A DNA stretch of 64,000 bases, from NCBI GenBank assembly GCA_036345935.2, contig JADWOT020000006.1, forward strand, positions 12,250,519 to 12,314,518, in the 5' to 3' direction. Under the pieces are notes generated by a model that was not told the origin of the DNA, did not search any database, and saw only the letters and a program-made list of their open reading frames with translations. Source of the DNA: Taenia hydatigena (taxonomy: Eukaryota > Platyhelminthes > Cestoda > Cyclophyllidea > Taeniidae). Within the stretch, counting starts at the first letter, position 1; each line of letters opens with the position of its first letter. The translations under genes were made by a program, and so were the position numbers. Shown one piece after another: positions 35,201 through 47,246 of the stretch.

Positions 35201-38200
35201 GAGCACTTTTGATTCCCTCATGTCTCATTCGTAGTATTTTAGGCGCCTAATAATTAAGTACCAACGAATGGGCAGTAATAGATATAGTGGTTTACTGTGT
35301 AATATCAAATGCATTAAGGCTGACCATCAGAGACTTGAAAAAAGCAGAGCTGTTAAACCAAAGACGGTACATTCCAATGTACCACAAGAAATAGTGCTAC
35401 TAGGAAAAAAGGGTCTGCAGCGATTGCATCCTTATTTGATTCAAAAAATGAATTTACGCGAAATTAATGTCAAATACAATAAACCATAAGCTGTGTTAAT
35501 CAAGTGGTTACGACTCACGGTCTTTATATCACCTTAATAAAATGAAGAGATTTATCCTACCGAAACCTTGGAAGACGTGACGAGAAGACGAAATTCCTTT
35601 CGAACACCAGCCAATTCCTCATGCATCACACTCGGTGCATCAGGTTTAGTGCGCTTATCCTCCAAGAGACCAATTTCTCCCAGTAGCAGTTCGATTAGCC
35701 AGAGGGATATGACGGTCATCAGTCCATCATTGGTCTCGCTTTCAAGGCGTCTCAGTTTCGTTCGAAGAAAGACCTTCAGGGGTGTACAGGGCGTAAGGAG
35801 CTGAAAATTTATGCCACATGAAGGAGCGATAACGATCTTGCTATCATCCACTTCTTCGCCATCACTTCTGCACTCCCGTTCATCAATCACTTCATAATCC
35901 TCGGTTAAAGCGATGGCAGACGCTACATTTCCACTCTCAGTATCCCCACCATTGGCAGCAGTGAGAGCCGAAACCTGGCTGAAGCGAAGAGCTATTTCCT
36001 CAAACGGCATCGAAGTTTCAGCAAATAACTCAGCCGATTTTATGTACCTAGTGTAGTTGGAGACATAAACAGTTGGGCAGTGTTTTAGGTCACTGCAAGA
36101 GTAAATTTGAAAAAAATAGGCACATAACATTTCAGTAATTACTATGGGTATCGGATCAGTCAAAAAATAGTCGTATGGCTAGTGGGTAAAAATGTGGTAA
36201 AAAAACGAAATCATATCATCTTACAATGCGAATTAACTATTAAATCAACCAAAAGTGGCTTGGCCACATACTTGGGACGTCATACTTATAATCAAACATA
36301 TCTGTAATAGAAAATGGATGACCTTACTCGCCATGTGCGAAATAGAACTCCGCCTCCTGAGAAACAATTACATCCAATTGTTCCAACGTCTATAAACAAA
36401 TAAACATTGTAAATTCACGTAAATGACATAGACCCTTACCTTGCAATGCTTCCGAGCCTCCTTGAATTCTTTTCGGTCAAGGTAGATTCTCCAAATACGC
36501 CAATCTTCGTGATCTACGGTAAGCTGACAGAGAGTCGTACTGCTATAAAGCCAAAGACAGCCCTCTACTGGATCCCTATAAACGCCACCCATCTGCATGC
36601 CGCCGAGGACGTCACGAATACCTCGTGAGAAAACAGGCTGATCGTCGAGCAGATTAACAGCTTTGACACGGTCCGCGTAGGCGATGATAACGTGGAACTC
36701 CGTGAGAGACAGGCATAGCGGCAGACTGACTGACTCCCCCGCCATCGTAGGGTAGGGAATCAATTTGGCATGGTTTGCTAGGGAAATTCGCGGAGGCACC
36801 ATCGGATCATTAGCACTGGCGACCACTTCTGGGTCGATCAAGCGAGTTGGATCCAATCGACAGAAGTATATACCTGATGCTACAATAAAATTATACGAAC
36901 GCTTAATTTCTTTCCAAAATAGATGGTCCAAATCACCAATATTACCTGTCATCCAGACAACTTGGCTTGGAACTTCCTCGCCCTTCCTTTGAAAGACTTT
37001 AAGATCGCTGTAACCGTATGAGACTGGAAATTCAATAAATTTGGCACCTGAAATTACACATGGTAAAACACGTACATCATTGGAAATGCTTGAAAGTACA
37101 CCGGCTTTCGGAATGAGCAAAACACACGACCCCACAACATTTATTGAAAAAAGATGGCAGGAGATCTCTTGTTACCTGATATGTTTTGCGAATAAGGTGC
37201 AAACACAGGCGCATAGAAACCGGGGATATATCCTTCACGTAGGGCTGTGGCGGCAGAATGAGCGCTTATGTATTGGCAGGCTGAAGCGAGATCAAATGAT
37301 TGTACGCGACCAAAAAACTGATAAAGCCGACCGGGTGTAGATGCAAGAACAGCGCAGAGGTGCAGCTCTCCTACAGGTACAAGAGCTGATCCTGGTGGAT
37401 AGCGAATGACGACTAAACCAGTGATACTCTGGTTCAGTCGTATAAGCTGAATGCCAAAAGAGTTTGCGTATGCATCAAATAAACTCTGAAATTATACAGT
37501 ACAAACAAAACAGATCAGCTGTCGATTGTGAAACTCCATTGCAGCACAATCATACTTAAATTTAATTAGTGTTAACCAAAGTATGACCAAACAATACAGG
37601 AATTCAGCGAACTCAACGCAGCCGTTATAAGGCTTCAAACATACCTCTTTCCAAATCACTGTACAGTTTGATGAGTACAAAAATTCATCTGAACTTGACA
37701 ACATGGCTTCAAAAATAATGCCATCGTTTGTACCAACGAGGATTTCTTGTGTGGTCGCATCACTCTCGTTAAACTGATTCCAGGCGACTGAATCAATTAA
37801 AAGATCCTGATTATAATGAAGAGGGTGAAATTTAAGAATACCTTAGCCTTTTGAATGTGCCTAAATTTTCTGCACTTTCTTGTAGCATATAAATTCACTC
37901 CTGATTGCATGCTGACAATAAGATGAAATCCGCGTGGATCCACAAAGAGATTATGCACGCGATCATCAGCATGTGACGAGATTTCGACCTCTACAAACAC
38001 AACAAAGGGATAGGTAATAACGTCTCGAGAGCAGTAGATATGTCAGTTTAGGAACATAACTATGCAAAACACAACAAGGTGTAATACCTTTGAAAAATTA
38101 TGTACCCAAAATTTTTATATGCGCGGAACACAATAGGAACGACATATACGCTTAATACATGAATGCTTTATGGTACAGGGTGGAGGCATACGAATCGAAT

Positions 38201-38464
38201 TCCTCACCAGTAAAATAACTACGATCCAAGACTCCGGCGACTATGAGTTTGTTTGAAGTTGTGGCCGCAAATATCAAGTTACTGCACACAACAACATGCG
38301 TAATATGTGCAGGCGGTCTAAAGTGTTTGGCAAATAGAAACTCACTTAAACCAAGAAAGAGATTTTAATCCAAAAATACTGTCCTTTGAGAAAACCTCAG
38401 CAGACTAAAGCGATAAATGGCCCGAGAATATCCAAGTTACCTCCGAAACACCCCTTGCCGTCAT
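32294..38464 (-). CDS. VPS18: VPS18, HOPS/CORVET core subunit with RING finger
   Basis: 19 exons give 1104 codons (1103 aa; human 973). In transcript order they are 38464-38441, 38404-38346, 38317-38208, 37990-37842, 37806-37645, 37485-37176, 37047-36440, 36389-36328, 36047-35567, 35146-35053, 34725-34542, 34236-33968, 33682-33558, 33522-33441, 33357-33230, 32986-32865, 32795-32678, 32594-32502 and 32425-32294. The N-terminal beta-propeller is followed by the clathrin-heavy-chain-like helical region (IWRIYLDRKEFKEAR, DYDRLVDHYMLRGSY, EDVFPLFPDFVTIDEF). The C-terminal RING shows CSHC, CGHFFHTDC and CAIC. VPS18 scaffolds the tethers that fuse endosomes and lysosomes. An acidic insert (VIDERECRSDGEEVDDSK) in exon 9 accounts for part of the extra length. 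The donor of exon 11 is GCAAGT. Confidence 0.92.
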
Positions 38465-38792
38465 CCTATACAGTCCTTGAAAACATCCAATAGGAACTAA
38501 GCAATTTGAACGAAAAATAATAAATAAATCTTGAAGAGATATTTGCTTATGAATCAAAATGACTTAAAATTGCAAGGCCGAAAGTCGACTTCTATGAAGT
38601 GTGCCTTTCGGGACAGCAAAGCCTTATCAAAAAAACAAAATTAAAGTGCGCTCCTGTGCGAATTCGCTTTGGGTGCGTACAGCTTTTCGGACGACAGTAT
38701 AGCGGTCTAATATGCTGATCAGGACAAAACACTCAAGGTTTGGCTACCAGATCAGCCTAGCGTTCGGAATAAATCACCCAAACAAAACCGAC
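38465..38792. other. VPS18 upstream flank
   Basis: Short non-coding flank between the VPS18 start codon and a repeat. No motif recognised. Confidence 0.4.
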
Positions 38793-39016
38793 TGTGGAGG
38801 ACTCCTCCTCTATTACCGCCCCCCGTTATTAGAAGTCTGAATATGCTTCGGCGTTTTTATTACGAGTAAGGGAGAGGGTGCACAGAGACCTCGTAGGAGA
38901 GTTCAGGACGGAGATGAGTTGCGCTCCTGGGAGTCACCACGCCGCTCCGCAACCAGGTTCACATTGTCGTCCCGCCTCTGGCCTACAAAGCACATTTAAA
39001 GAACATAAGTGTTACA
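38793..39016 (+). mobile_element. Second LTR family, solo copy (224 bp)
   Basis: TGTGGAGGACTCCTCC to AAGTGTTACA. It matches the nested insertion at 3805-4031 over most of its length (TTATTAGAAGTCTGAATATG, ACGCCGCTCCG, CACATTTAAAGAACATAAGT). Flanks CCGAC and CCGAT form a near-perfect 5-bp duplication. With two copies seen, the ends can be defined by comparison. Confidence 0.75.
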
Positions 39017-39615
39017 CCGATATTAAAAAAACAACCAATGTATTGCAAACGTTCTCCTGTACTATATCTAAATACTTTGTCACAAAAAGGCCTTGCGGTG
39101 CTACATTACATCGTCCAGTGCGATTTTGCTTTACTGATTAATATGCAGCTTGTTAAATGAGTTCATTTTTAAAGTTACTTATAATCAACTCAAATAATCG
39201 ATAAGTTAAAAATCGTAGAAAGCATCATTGATATTATAGCACGGTTGTTTTATGCTTAATGCTGGGTTTTAGTTGCGGCACATGGTTGGCGGTTTTGCCT
39301 TCGACAGACTAGCTGTCCCTGAGTCGTGTCAGTAGCTGCAATATCTTGTAGATAAAGGCACGTGCAATGGCTCGCAGGATTTTTCGTCCTTGAATTCACT
39401 TATGAAACCGAATAAAATCCCAGCTTTATGTAAAATTCTAATGTGTCCTGGCTACGTGCGACTGGGTATCTCCTTAGTCACATAAAAGTTGATGTCTGCC
39501 AGTTAGCCCGCGGGCATTTTCCTCTACTGCTAGTGTTGTTGAAATGGCTGACGTACAAGAGTGAAGAAAAAGTTGGGCCGGGTGCTGCGTTTGAAAAGGA
39601 GAGTTGCTATGTGGT

Positions 39616-39804
39616 TGTAATACTTTGTTTGTTTGAACTGCCGGTTTCAGCCAGGAAAACAGAGGTAGTAATATTGCCTTAGCTGTGTAGGCTGGATGTT
39701 AAACCGCGCCAGCAGCTCATTTCCCTCTGTTTGTTGAATACATGTATATTTCGGCCTGGTATTTTGCCTTCTTTTGCCTTCAAGGGAGCCCTGGGAACGC
39801 CACA
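39616..39804 (+). repeat. Solo LTR, TRIM-like family
   Basis: TGTAATACTTTGTTTG to GGGAACGCCACA, a mildly diverged full-length copy. Flanking pentamers GTGGT and GTAGC match poorly. Confidence 0.8.
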
Positions 39805-39862
39805 GTAGCACTTATTTGCTTGTTTGATTCTCAGGCTTAATTACAGATACTTGAATAGCCAT

Positions 39863-40048
39863 TGTAGCGTCCCGAGGCTCCCTTGAAGGCAAAAGAAGGC
39901 AGAATGCTAGGGTGGAATATATATATTCACTGGACAGAGGGGAATAGGCCACTGGCATGGCCCGGAGGCCAGCCCACGCGGCTAGGGCAATACGGCCACC
40001 TCTGTGACCTTGACCAAAACCAGCAGTTCTAACAAACAAAGTACTACA
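39863..40048 (-). repeat. Solo LTR, TRIM-like family, perfect TSD
   Basis: A 186-bp inverse copy, TGTAGCGTCCCGAGGC to AAGTACTACA on the plus strand. It is bounded by exact GCCAT repeats (39858-39862 and 40049-40053). Confidence 0.93.
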
Positions 40049-40059
40049 GCCATTATGTT

Positions 40060-40366
40060 TGTAAAGCTTTGTTTGGTTGGTCTGTCGGTTTCGATCTCGG
40101 TCATAGAGGTGGCCATTTTGCCCTAGCCGCGTAGGCTGGCCTCAGAGCCGTGCTAGTAGCTCATTCTCCTCTAGCCATTCAACACATGTATTCTGCCTTA
40201 GTATTTTGCTATTTTTTCCTCAGGGGAGTCTCAGGACGCTACAGCCCTAGCCGCATGGGCTGGCATTCGGGCCGTATGAGCAGCTCCATTCCTATTGTCG
40301 ATAGAATACATATATATTGCCTAGCATTTTGCTTTTCTGTCTACGAGGAAGTCTTGGTCAGCTGCA
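40060..40366 (+). repeat. LTR abutting a truncated second LTR
   Basis: A full copy at 40060-40243 (TGTAAAGCTTTG to AGGACGCTACA). It is followed without any spacer by a copy that starts at the internal 'gccctagccgcatgggctgg' and runs to about 40366. The second copy lacks the first ~75 bp of the LTR. No target duplication is visible around the first copy. Confidence 0.75.
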
Positions 40367-40509
40367 ATACTTTTTCTGGGTGGGCCGGCTTTTAGGCTAT
40401 GCGATCAGACACAATTCATTCGCTTGTATGTTTTGTCTTCTATTTTGTTCACAAAAGTGTAACAAAATTTTTGCTACACCGCTAAATTAATTAATTGTAA
40501 AGTTGTTTT

Positions 40510-40696
40510 TGTAGCGTCCCGAGGCTCCCTTAAGGCAAAAGAAGGCAAAGTGGCAGGGTAGAATATATATATTCACCGGACAGAGGGAAATATACTGCTG
40601 GCATGGCCCGGAGGCCAGCTCACGCAGCTAGGGCAATATGGCCACCTCTCTGTGACCTTGACAGAAATCGGCAGCACAAACAGATAAAGCACTACA
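40510..40696 (-). repeat. 3' LTR of the complete TRIM
   Basis: The transcript-downstream LTR, three bases after the polypurine tract. It differs from the 5' LTR at five of 187 positions by direct comparison. Confidence 0.88.
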
Positions 40697-41208
40697 TTGC
40701 CCCTCTCCTCTTTCGAGCGTCGTCCCCGACGCGCCCCTTGGTACACCTCCCGCGTCAGCCATCACAACATACTCAGTGCTGCAACAAGCACCCACGAGCT
40801 AACCATGCCAGTCGCCGACATTCGACGCGATTGAGGCGATGCTTGACACCAACGTCAGTGACCTTTCTTCACAGTGCATTGCACTTCGAGTTTCGTTTGG
40901 CTTTGAAACAAAGTCCAGAATAAGTGGTTCTGCCGACCATCAGTATGTCCGTAGGGGGGCGTTAGCACGCCAATCTCCTTAAGCAAGTATAATAGGGGTA
41001 ATCTTCGGAACGAAACTTCCCAGGTGGTCCATGGCTAGTGTCGCTTCAGTTGTTGATAGCTTTCTTGTAGAACACGGGGAAGGGGTAAATGCCGGAGGTG
41101 GACGTCGTTTGTGGCCCATCCGTAGCACATGCACTTCTTTCGCACCGCTGCAACATGCCGCAGGCGGTAGAGATCGGGATGAAAACCCTATAGAGTCGGG
41201 TCCGCTTT

Positions 41209-41220
41209 CCGCTGCCACCA
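41209..41220 (-). other. Primer-binding-site candidate of the TRIM
   Basis: TGGTGGCAGCGG immediately inside the 5' LTR. It begins with TGG, as expected for pairing with a tRNA 3' CCA end. The tRNA identity is tentative. Confidence 0.6.
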
Positions 41221-41221
41221 A

Positions 41222-41408
41222 TGTAGCGTCCCGAGGCTCCCTTAAGGCAAAAAAAGGCAAAGTGGCAGGGTAGAATATATATATTCACCGGACAGAGGGA
41301 AATAGACTGCTGGCATGGCCCGGAGGCCAGCCCACGCATCTAGGGCAATATGGCCACCTCTCTGTGACCTTGACAGAAGTCGGCAGCACAAACAGATAAA
41401 GCACTACA
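41222..41408 (-). repeat. 5' LTR of the complete TRIM
   Basis: The transcript-upstream LTR (minus-strand sense). It ends GCTACA one base before the TGG of the primer-binding-site candidate. An ATATATATA run in the middle could serve as a TATA-like element; this is inferred. Confidence 0.88.
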
Positions 41409-41997
41409 GTTTTAACTAATCCTATTTAAAGTAGCGCACCCAAAACCACAACAAGTAATTATGCAAAACAATTTCTCCGTAAAATGACTGCTATGTAACA
41501 GCTATTAACAACATATCTTTATAAAAAAATAAATTTTAATATAAGCATGTAAATTTAAGTTAGGATATAAAATTGCTTAGAATCAAAAAGCTTATTTGTA
41601 TATTTTGGTTTGTTTGAATCGTCTGCTTCGCAGAATCGGCAAGTGCCCAGTCTTTTCGCTGTGTTTGAGTGGCGGCTGCTCTGGGCTTTCTCGCTCGGTG
41701 GTTGTTTTGTTCTGGTGTAGGTTTGCGTCTGGTCTTGATGTTGATTTATGTGTTTTTCTTTATTTCGTCTTTAATGAAGACTGTTTCTAGGCGTAATTGA
41801 AAGGCTTTTTCGGGGCGGAATTCGGAAATATCGTCCTGCGCATGAAGGTTCTGAGTATATGCACGATGCTTTTGTGTGTTTAACCTATTTTACCTTATCA
41901 GATTCTTAGGATTTGTCTGTTTTGAGCTACTAATTTTTATTCCATGGTTTTTAGCTGGGCGTAGCAGCATTATCTAGTAAGGTTACGACGAGTCAAA
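41409..41997. other. Upstream flank of the SLC7 gene
   Basis: Begins with the right GTTTT duplication of the TRIM. No coding exon seen. The element lies about 590 bp before the SLC7 start codon, so its LTR could influence that promoter, though it reads away from it. Confidence 0.4.
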
Positions 41998-44900
41998 ATG
42001 GGAGGAGAACCGAATGGTCGCGTTCAAATGGAAAAGACAATCGGGTTAGTGCAGGGTATCAACGTTATCATCGGCTCAATGATCGGGTCCGGTATTTTCG
42101 TTAGTCCAACCGGTATTCTCGCAAGCGTGAAAAGTGTGGGTGCGAGCCTGATTCTTTGGGTTGCCTGCGGTCTCTTTTCTCTTCTGGGTGCATATTGTTA
42201 CGCAGAGTTGGGCACGCTAATTCACCGTTCGGGTGCCGATTACGCCTACATTCTGGAAGCTTTCGGTCCCTTCTTTGGTTTCTTGCGCATGTGGGTTGAA
42301 GTCATTGTTGTACGGCCGGCGACCATCGCTGTTATTGCCATGACCTTTGCCAAATACACTCTGCAGCCAATCTTTCCCGATTGTCCGCAGCCAGATATGG
42401 CCGTCAGACTTCTTGGTGCTGCCTGTATCCGTATGTCTCTTTATCTTAAGATTATCCCCTATTTTAGTTATAATTACATACATAAATTGCTATTCCACTC
42501 GTCTCTCGACGCGAGTTCAGGATGTCTTCACTTATGGCAAACTCTTGGCCATCATCATGATAATCATCACTGGTTTTGTTCAAATTGGATTCGGTATGTA
42601 ACCTATTATATCTTTTTTCTCGTTCAGTATTACATTTGCTGTGGATCTGTTGGTAAAATCGTGACTTTTATTTTAAGGTCGTGTGGAGGCATTCGATAGC
42701 CCCTTTGAAGGCTCGGACTGGAGTTTGGGGGGTATCGCGACCGGCTTTTATTCTGGTCTCTTTGCTTATGCTGGCTGGAACTACCTAAACTGCATGATTG
42801 AGGAGATGAAAAATCCTAAGCGCGATTTGCCCATCGCTATTGTCTTCTCCTGCCTTGTTGTGACGGCCGCCTACACTCTCTGCAATGTTGCCTACTTTAC
42901 GACAGTTGACGTTCATGAAATTCTCATCACACCCGCCGTTGCTGTGGTGCGTTTCCTTGTGAATTTCTTAACAATTCCCAATGTTCTCTTATTTGCTGGA
43001 TCCAATTCACATCGTCCTCAATAATTAGAAAACATAATCCGGACAAGTAATCGAACTTGTTATTTCGGAGTACCCACTGTTATTTCTCAAGTATATGCTC
43101 TTGATGTAACTGGCATCAGCGTCAATTAAGCATCTGTAAGTGGATGGTTGAATGCTTTATCTACGTCACAGCAATATGGGAAGAATGGAAACCGGCCACA
43201 ATCACGTGTGTTTTCGTGACTTGCGCGCGCATCTCCCTTATTGATTGGTGTAAATGGAAAATGCGCGCGCACGCGTGTGTCATCACTGTCCTTTTGGCGA
43301 ATCGTTCTGCATCCCCGGTGGGATGCACGTGCCAACCCATCTTTAGCTCATCGTTTTAAGCGCTGGGCGGTTTCTTCGCTCGTTCTACATCTGGTTCACC
43401 TGTCTAGACATGGTTTAATCACACCTTACAATTGCATTCACAAGCGCTTTACCCGTCCCATGAACTCCTCGGGTGGCCTGGAAAGGAAGTGATTAATGGT
43501 GGGTGACACCAAGTCCCTTCCCTTTTAGACGTTCGCTCAGCGCTTGTACAGTCATGGATGGTGGATCATGTCGGTCTTTGTAGCACTGTCAACTTTCGGT
43601 GGTGTCAATGGTGCTATGCTCACAACCTCGCGCATATTTTTCGTGGCCGGAGAGGAGAACCAAATGCCACGCGTTATGGCTTTCCTCCACATCCACAAGC
43701 TAACGCCATTGCCCGCTGTCGTTTTCACGGTAACCTCCTCGAAATTGTTTACACCCGAATGCATCACTATTTAGTGTTTCGCAAAACCAGGTGGATATTT
43801 GGAATCTTGACGCTGAGTGGCTTACTTACACTAGTCCTGTAGCCTATCAAAGGCGTCTTTTAAATTGTTTCACTCATTTTTGAGAATCTGACCCAGATAT
43901 TCACCTGTTATTTGAGCTTCTGCTGCCACTTCGTACTAATATTATTCTGTTGCACATTTTAGGCATTCTTCTCGCTGCTATACCTCTCGGTTACTGATTT
44001 GTACGCTCTGATGAATTACCTAGGTTTCGTGCAGTGGCTGGCGATTTCTCTCTCGGTCCTCATCGTCATCATCTTCCGAATAACTCGCAAGGAGGCTATC
44101 CGCCCTGTTCGGGTAAGCATCCTTCACTTTGAGTAGTCATGATTGATTAAATGACCAACATAGTTATTACGGTTTTCATCTTATTCGTGTTATTATTGCC
44201 TGAATTACTTCTCTATGTCGTGACTGCTTCAGTAACGACTGTGGCGCGTCAGTGAAGTTGCGGAATTGCACTTACTCTCCTGTGGTGGTGCATCTATGAG
44301 TTCGTATGTTTAGATTAAATCAGTAACCCAGTGAGTAGACTTAGGTTGGAAATGCCATTGCAAGATTAGAATCGAAATCAGGTAACCTCAAAAGTATTTT
44401 AAGGGTATCGTCTCGCTTTATCACTGTGGCAAATATCGGCGGATCTAGATTGAACCAAGGAATTTAGGGATTGGATTTTATTGTCTAAACAGTTGGTGGC
44501 TTTTGTTCTTTGCAGGCACCAATATTGTTCCCTATAATCTACGTTGGGATGAGCGCTTTCCTTATCATTTTCTCGTTTGTTGGTGCTCCTATGGAGTCCT
44601 GTAAGTTATGTGCATCCAATAATCCAAGTTCACTTAGTCACCGAGTTGGTCGGCAATTGTATGTTGGCTGTCCTCGAAAAGCGCTAACGAACTCCGCGGT
44701 TAAGAGTGATTGATCAAGCCCATAAACTCGGGTTTTTGCTTTATTATGCTAGTTTACAATCTATTCATGAAGATAACCTGGAAAGAATTTTGACAGTTAT
44801 GTTGGTTGAAGGACGAAAATTATCAAAATTGGATTATCAATGTCAATATTGCTTGATTAATGCCTAGACTACCTTTTTAGCCCGCAAGAAGTAAATATGA

Positions 44901-45380
44901 ATATTGTCTTCTTTTTTCCATGCAACGGATGCCTTATTGCTGCATATTTTGGAGCTCCATATCATACTATTGGAACACGGCCAACGCAAATAATCAAAGT
45001 AGCGCTGTAGTATTCCCAACACAACAAACATTTGATGTTTACTTTCCTCTATTTACCTTGGCTGTTTCTTAATTATCTATTTTAAAGACAATGAACATCC
45101 GATTCAGGCTGAAAATGAGTGCTCGCTAAATGCGAAAGTTCTTTCCACTATAGTGTACGGGTGTGCAATCATTGCTACGGGCATTCCTATCTACCTTTTG
45201 GGCATAACCTGGTCACCGAAGCCTGCTTGCTTCCGAAGGAAAGTTGGTGCGTTTGCTATATTCACTATCTATGATGATTTGCCTCTTTCGTCTCGTACAA
45301 ACCCAATTTTATCTCGCTTGTCTTCAGATGCCGTCACCATTGGCGCTCAGAAAATCCTTCAACTGGCGCCTCAGAATTAA
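41998..45380 (+). CDS. SLC7A: SLC7-family heteromeric amino-acid transporter light chain
   Basis: Exons 41998-42430, 42468-42593, 42678-42946, 43529-43729, 43963-44112, 44516-44600, 45088-45246 and 45328-45380 join to 492 codons (491 aa; human LAT1 is 507). The unwound TM1 motif [14 protein letters not shown] is present, as are [50 protein letters not shown] and [16 protein letters not shown]. About twelve membrane segments are expected. Cys129, in [12 protein letters not shown], is at the position where LATs make the disulfide to the SLC3A2 heavy chain. By family it exchanges amino acids, perhaps large neutral ones, across the plasma membrane. The exact substrate cannot be read from sequence. 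The exon 7 boundaries were chosen by phase. Confidence 0.92.
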
Positions 45381-47246
45381 ATTTGTTGCTAAATCGTCGA
45401 TGATAGAAGGGCTCCATTCCTTCGCTTGTGTTTCCTCCTTCCCCCGTTCTCTACCCCGTAGAACATTAGCATTCATACGTACACCCGATTGTGTTTGACT
45501 GTTTATCCGATTTAATAGTCACGCTGCATGTCCCCTTTTTACTCGTTAGGTCTTATCAACGTGCACACAATCTACGAACACGGCATTTTCAAGGGTTCTG
45601 GGTTATCTCCAAATCCCTTAAAATGTGTACAGGAATTCATTGGCGATCCGATTTGTATGGTTTGCCATCGGTACATTGGGTGCACGTACGCATCTCTTAA
45701 ACATTCGGTTCGTGTCGGAGGCTGTTTCGGTTACACAACGCCAACAGGAGCTGTGGTGATTTTCGTCACATTCCCAAAGTTGCCTTTTTTGAAAGTTCTG
45801 TCATAAACGGCGGGCAATCTAGCTCCGGCACTGGGATTGTATTTTCTTGCTAATCATGTTGGCGGTCTCCGTTTGGGAAGATTCTCCTCCCCGCAAAAGT
45901 GCAGTAACTGGTGCTCAGCATTATCGAAATGAATTAGCACAATATTCGATGAATTGTGATTCTATGTCTCAACTTTTGGCTCTGCTGGTAATTAGTGCTT
46001 TGCAGTAGCATTGTGCAAACTGTTGATTTACTTAGATCCAAGCCATCTCGGTAAACAATTAAACCAGGAATTGGGGGGTCTCGGATCGTCCTGCGCTTGA
46101 TTAAAAAGTGCTTGGTGTCAGTGAAGAGTAAAGGCCGTGAGGTTATTTACTTGTCTCTCATTATCCTTTTGAATAGGCAGAGCGCTATTTCCGGCAATAA
46201 CTTGGCTTTTGAAGGTGCAGACGCGGGAGCTCGAATCGATCCCATCGGGAGCCCCCTGTTTATCTGTTTGCTCCATTCCGGCTAAACTGGCTCCGATACT
46301 GGACTGAGTCCAAGACACCTCTGTTGCAGCACACTGACCATGTTTGAAAGCCAAAAAAGTGCGTGTTATTATTTAGGTTAAGGAAATTAAGTCATTGGGT
46401 GAAATGCAAAGCAAAAAGTTAGGTAACAGCAATAGGTTTACTAAACGTTGCCACAGCAACAACTACGGACAAAATTTCCCTTGAGTACGCTTTTTAGTCC
46501 ATTTGTAGATTTGCCCAACCGACAAACCGAATCTTGACGAACCATTGCGGCTGACGACTGCTCAATAAAAACAACAGATGCGTGACTCAACATGTCAGCC
46601 ATTTCGGAAGAAGAGGTCTTTAGATTAAATTTGTACCGGAAAATACTGATAGCTCATGAAAATGAAGGTGGTATGCCCCACCTTTTAAGAAAAGTGACTG
46701 AGGTTTGTCATTAAATGCGCTTGTACTCTGACGGAATCACATCCATTCAGCCCACAATGGTGTTACTACCACCCACCATGAACACTAGAATTCCCCTTCC
46801 TGAGATTACCGTCTAGATTTGCAGAGTATTCTTACATGGATATAATGTCACTTCACGTTCATCAACGTTTGTCACAGCACTATAAGAGGATTGTTTAGTT
46901 GCACTGACAAATGGTCACCTAAACAAAGTTGATGGACAGAATTAAATTCGAGTAAAGTTGTCTCACAGTTATCATGCTTGACTTCAAGGTCCAAGTAGTT
47001 CTCGTACGGTCGGGCGAACGAGGTAGAATTGTGGGAGGAGAAAACATCGTCAAACTATCACACAGTAAATACAATTAATTCCGTTAGATAATTAAAAAGT
47101 AATGATTAACAGGTTCATAAAATCAGCTGAAATAAAAGACGACTTTTAAATGTAAGTCATAAGCGCCGGAGAAGCTGTACTGCACCAGATTTTATTTACG
47201 TCGATGAAGGTTAGTGGTTGAGATTTTTTCTCTCCACAGCGCATCT
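45381..47246. other. Intergenic, no gene recognised
   Basis: Short frames at 45490-45806 (+) and 46097-46354 (both strands) show no domain, repeat or splice support. It includes the 3' UTR of the SLC7 gene. Confidence 0.4.

Larger units (their letters stand above)
40510..41408 (-). mobile_element. Complete TRIM-like LTR retroelement (899 bp, non-coding)
   Basis: Two 187-bp direct LTRs (40510-40696 and 41222-41408) differ at five positions and enclose 525 bp. Read on the minus strand, the 5' LTR is followed after one base by TGGTGGCAGCGG (41220-41209), a primer-binding-site candidate resembling the 3' end complement of initiator Met-tRNA with two mismatches. The purine tract GAAAGAGGAGAGGGG (40714-40700) sits three bases before the 3' LTR. 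Exact GTTTT duplications (40505-40509 and 41409-41413) flank the whole unit. The interior has no gag or pol frame, so the element must use enzymes supplied elsewhere. This is the architecture of terminal-repeat retrotransposons in miniature, described in taeniid tapeworms as Ta-TRIM. Confidence 0.93.

Noticed and set aside
37047..37135. N-terminal extension of the long VPS18 exon 7 frame
   Set aside because: The acceptor at 37048-37049 joins in phase with the previous exon; upstream codons of that frame are intronic.
40979..41339. Minus-strand frames inside the TRIM interior as a gag gene
   Set aside because: They overlap each other and the LTR, have no zinc knuckle or protease motif, and their composition is not protein-like.
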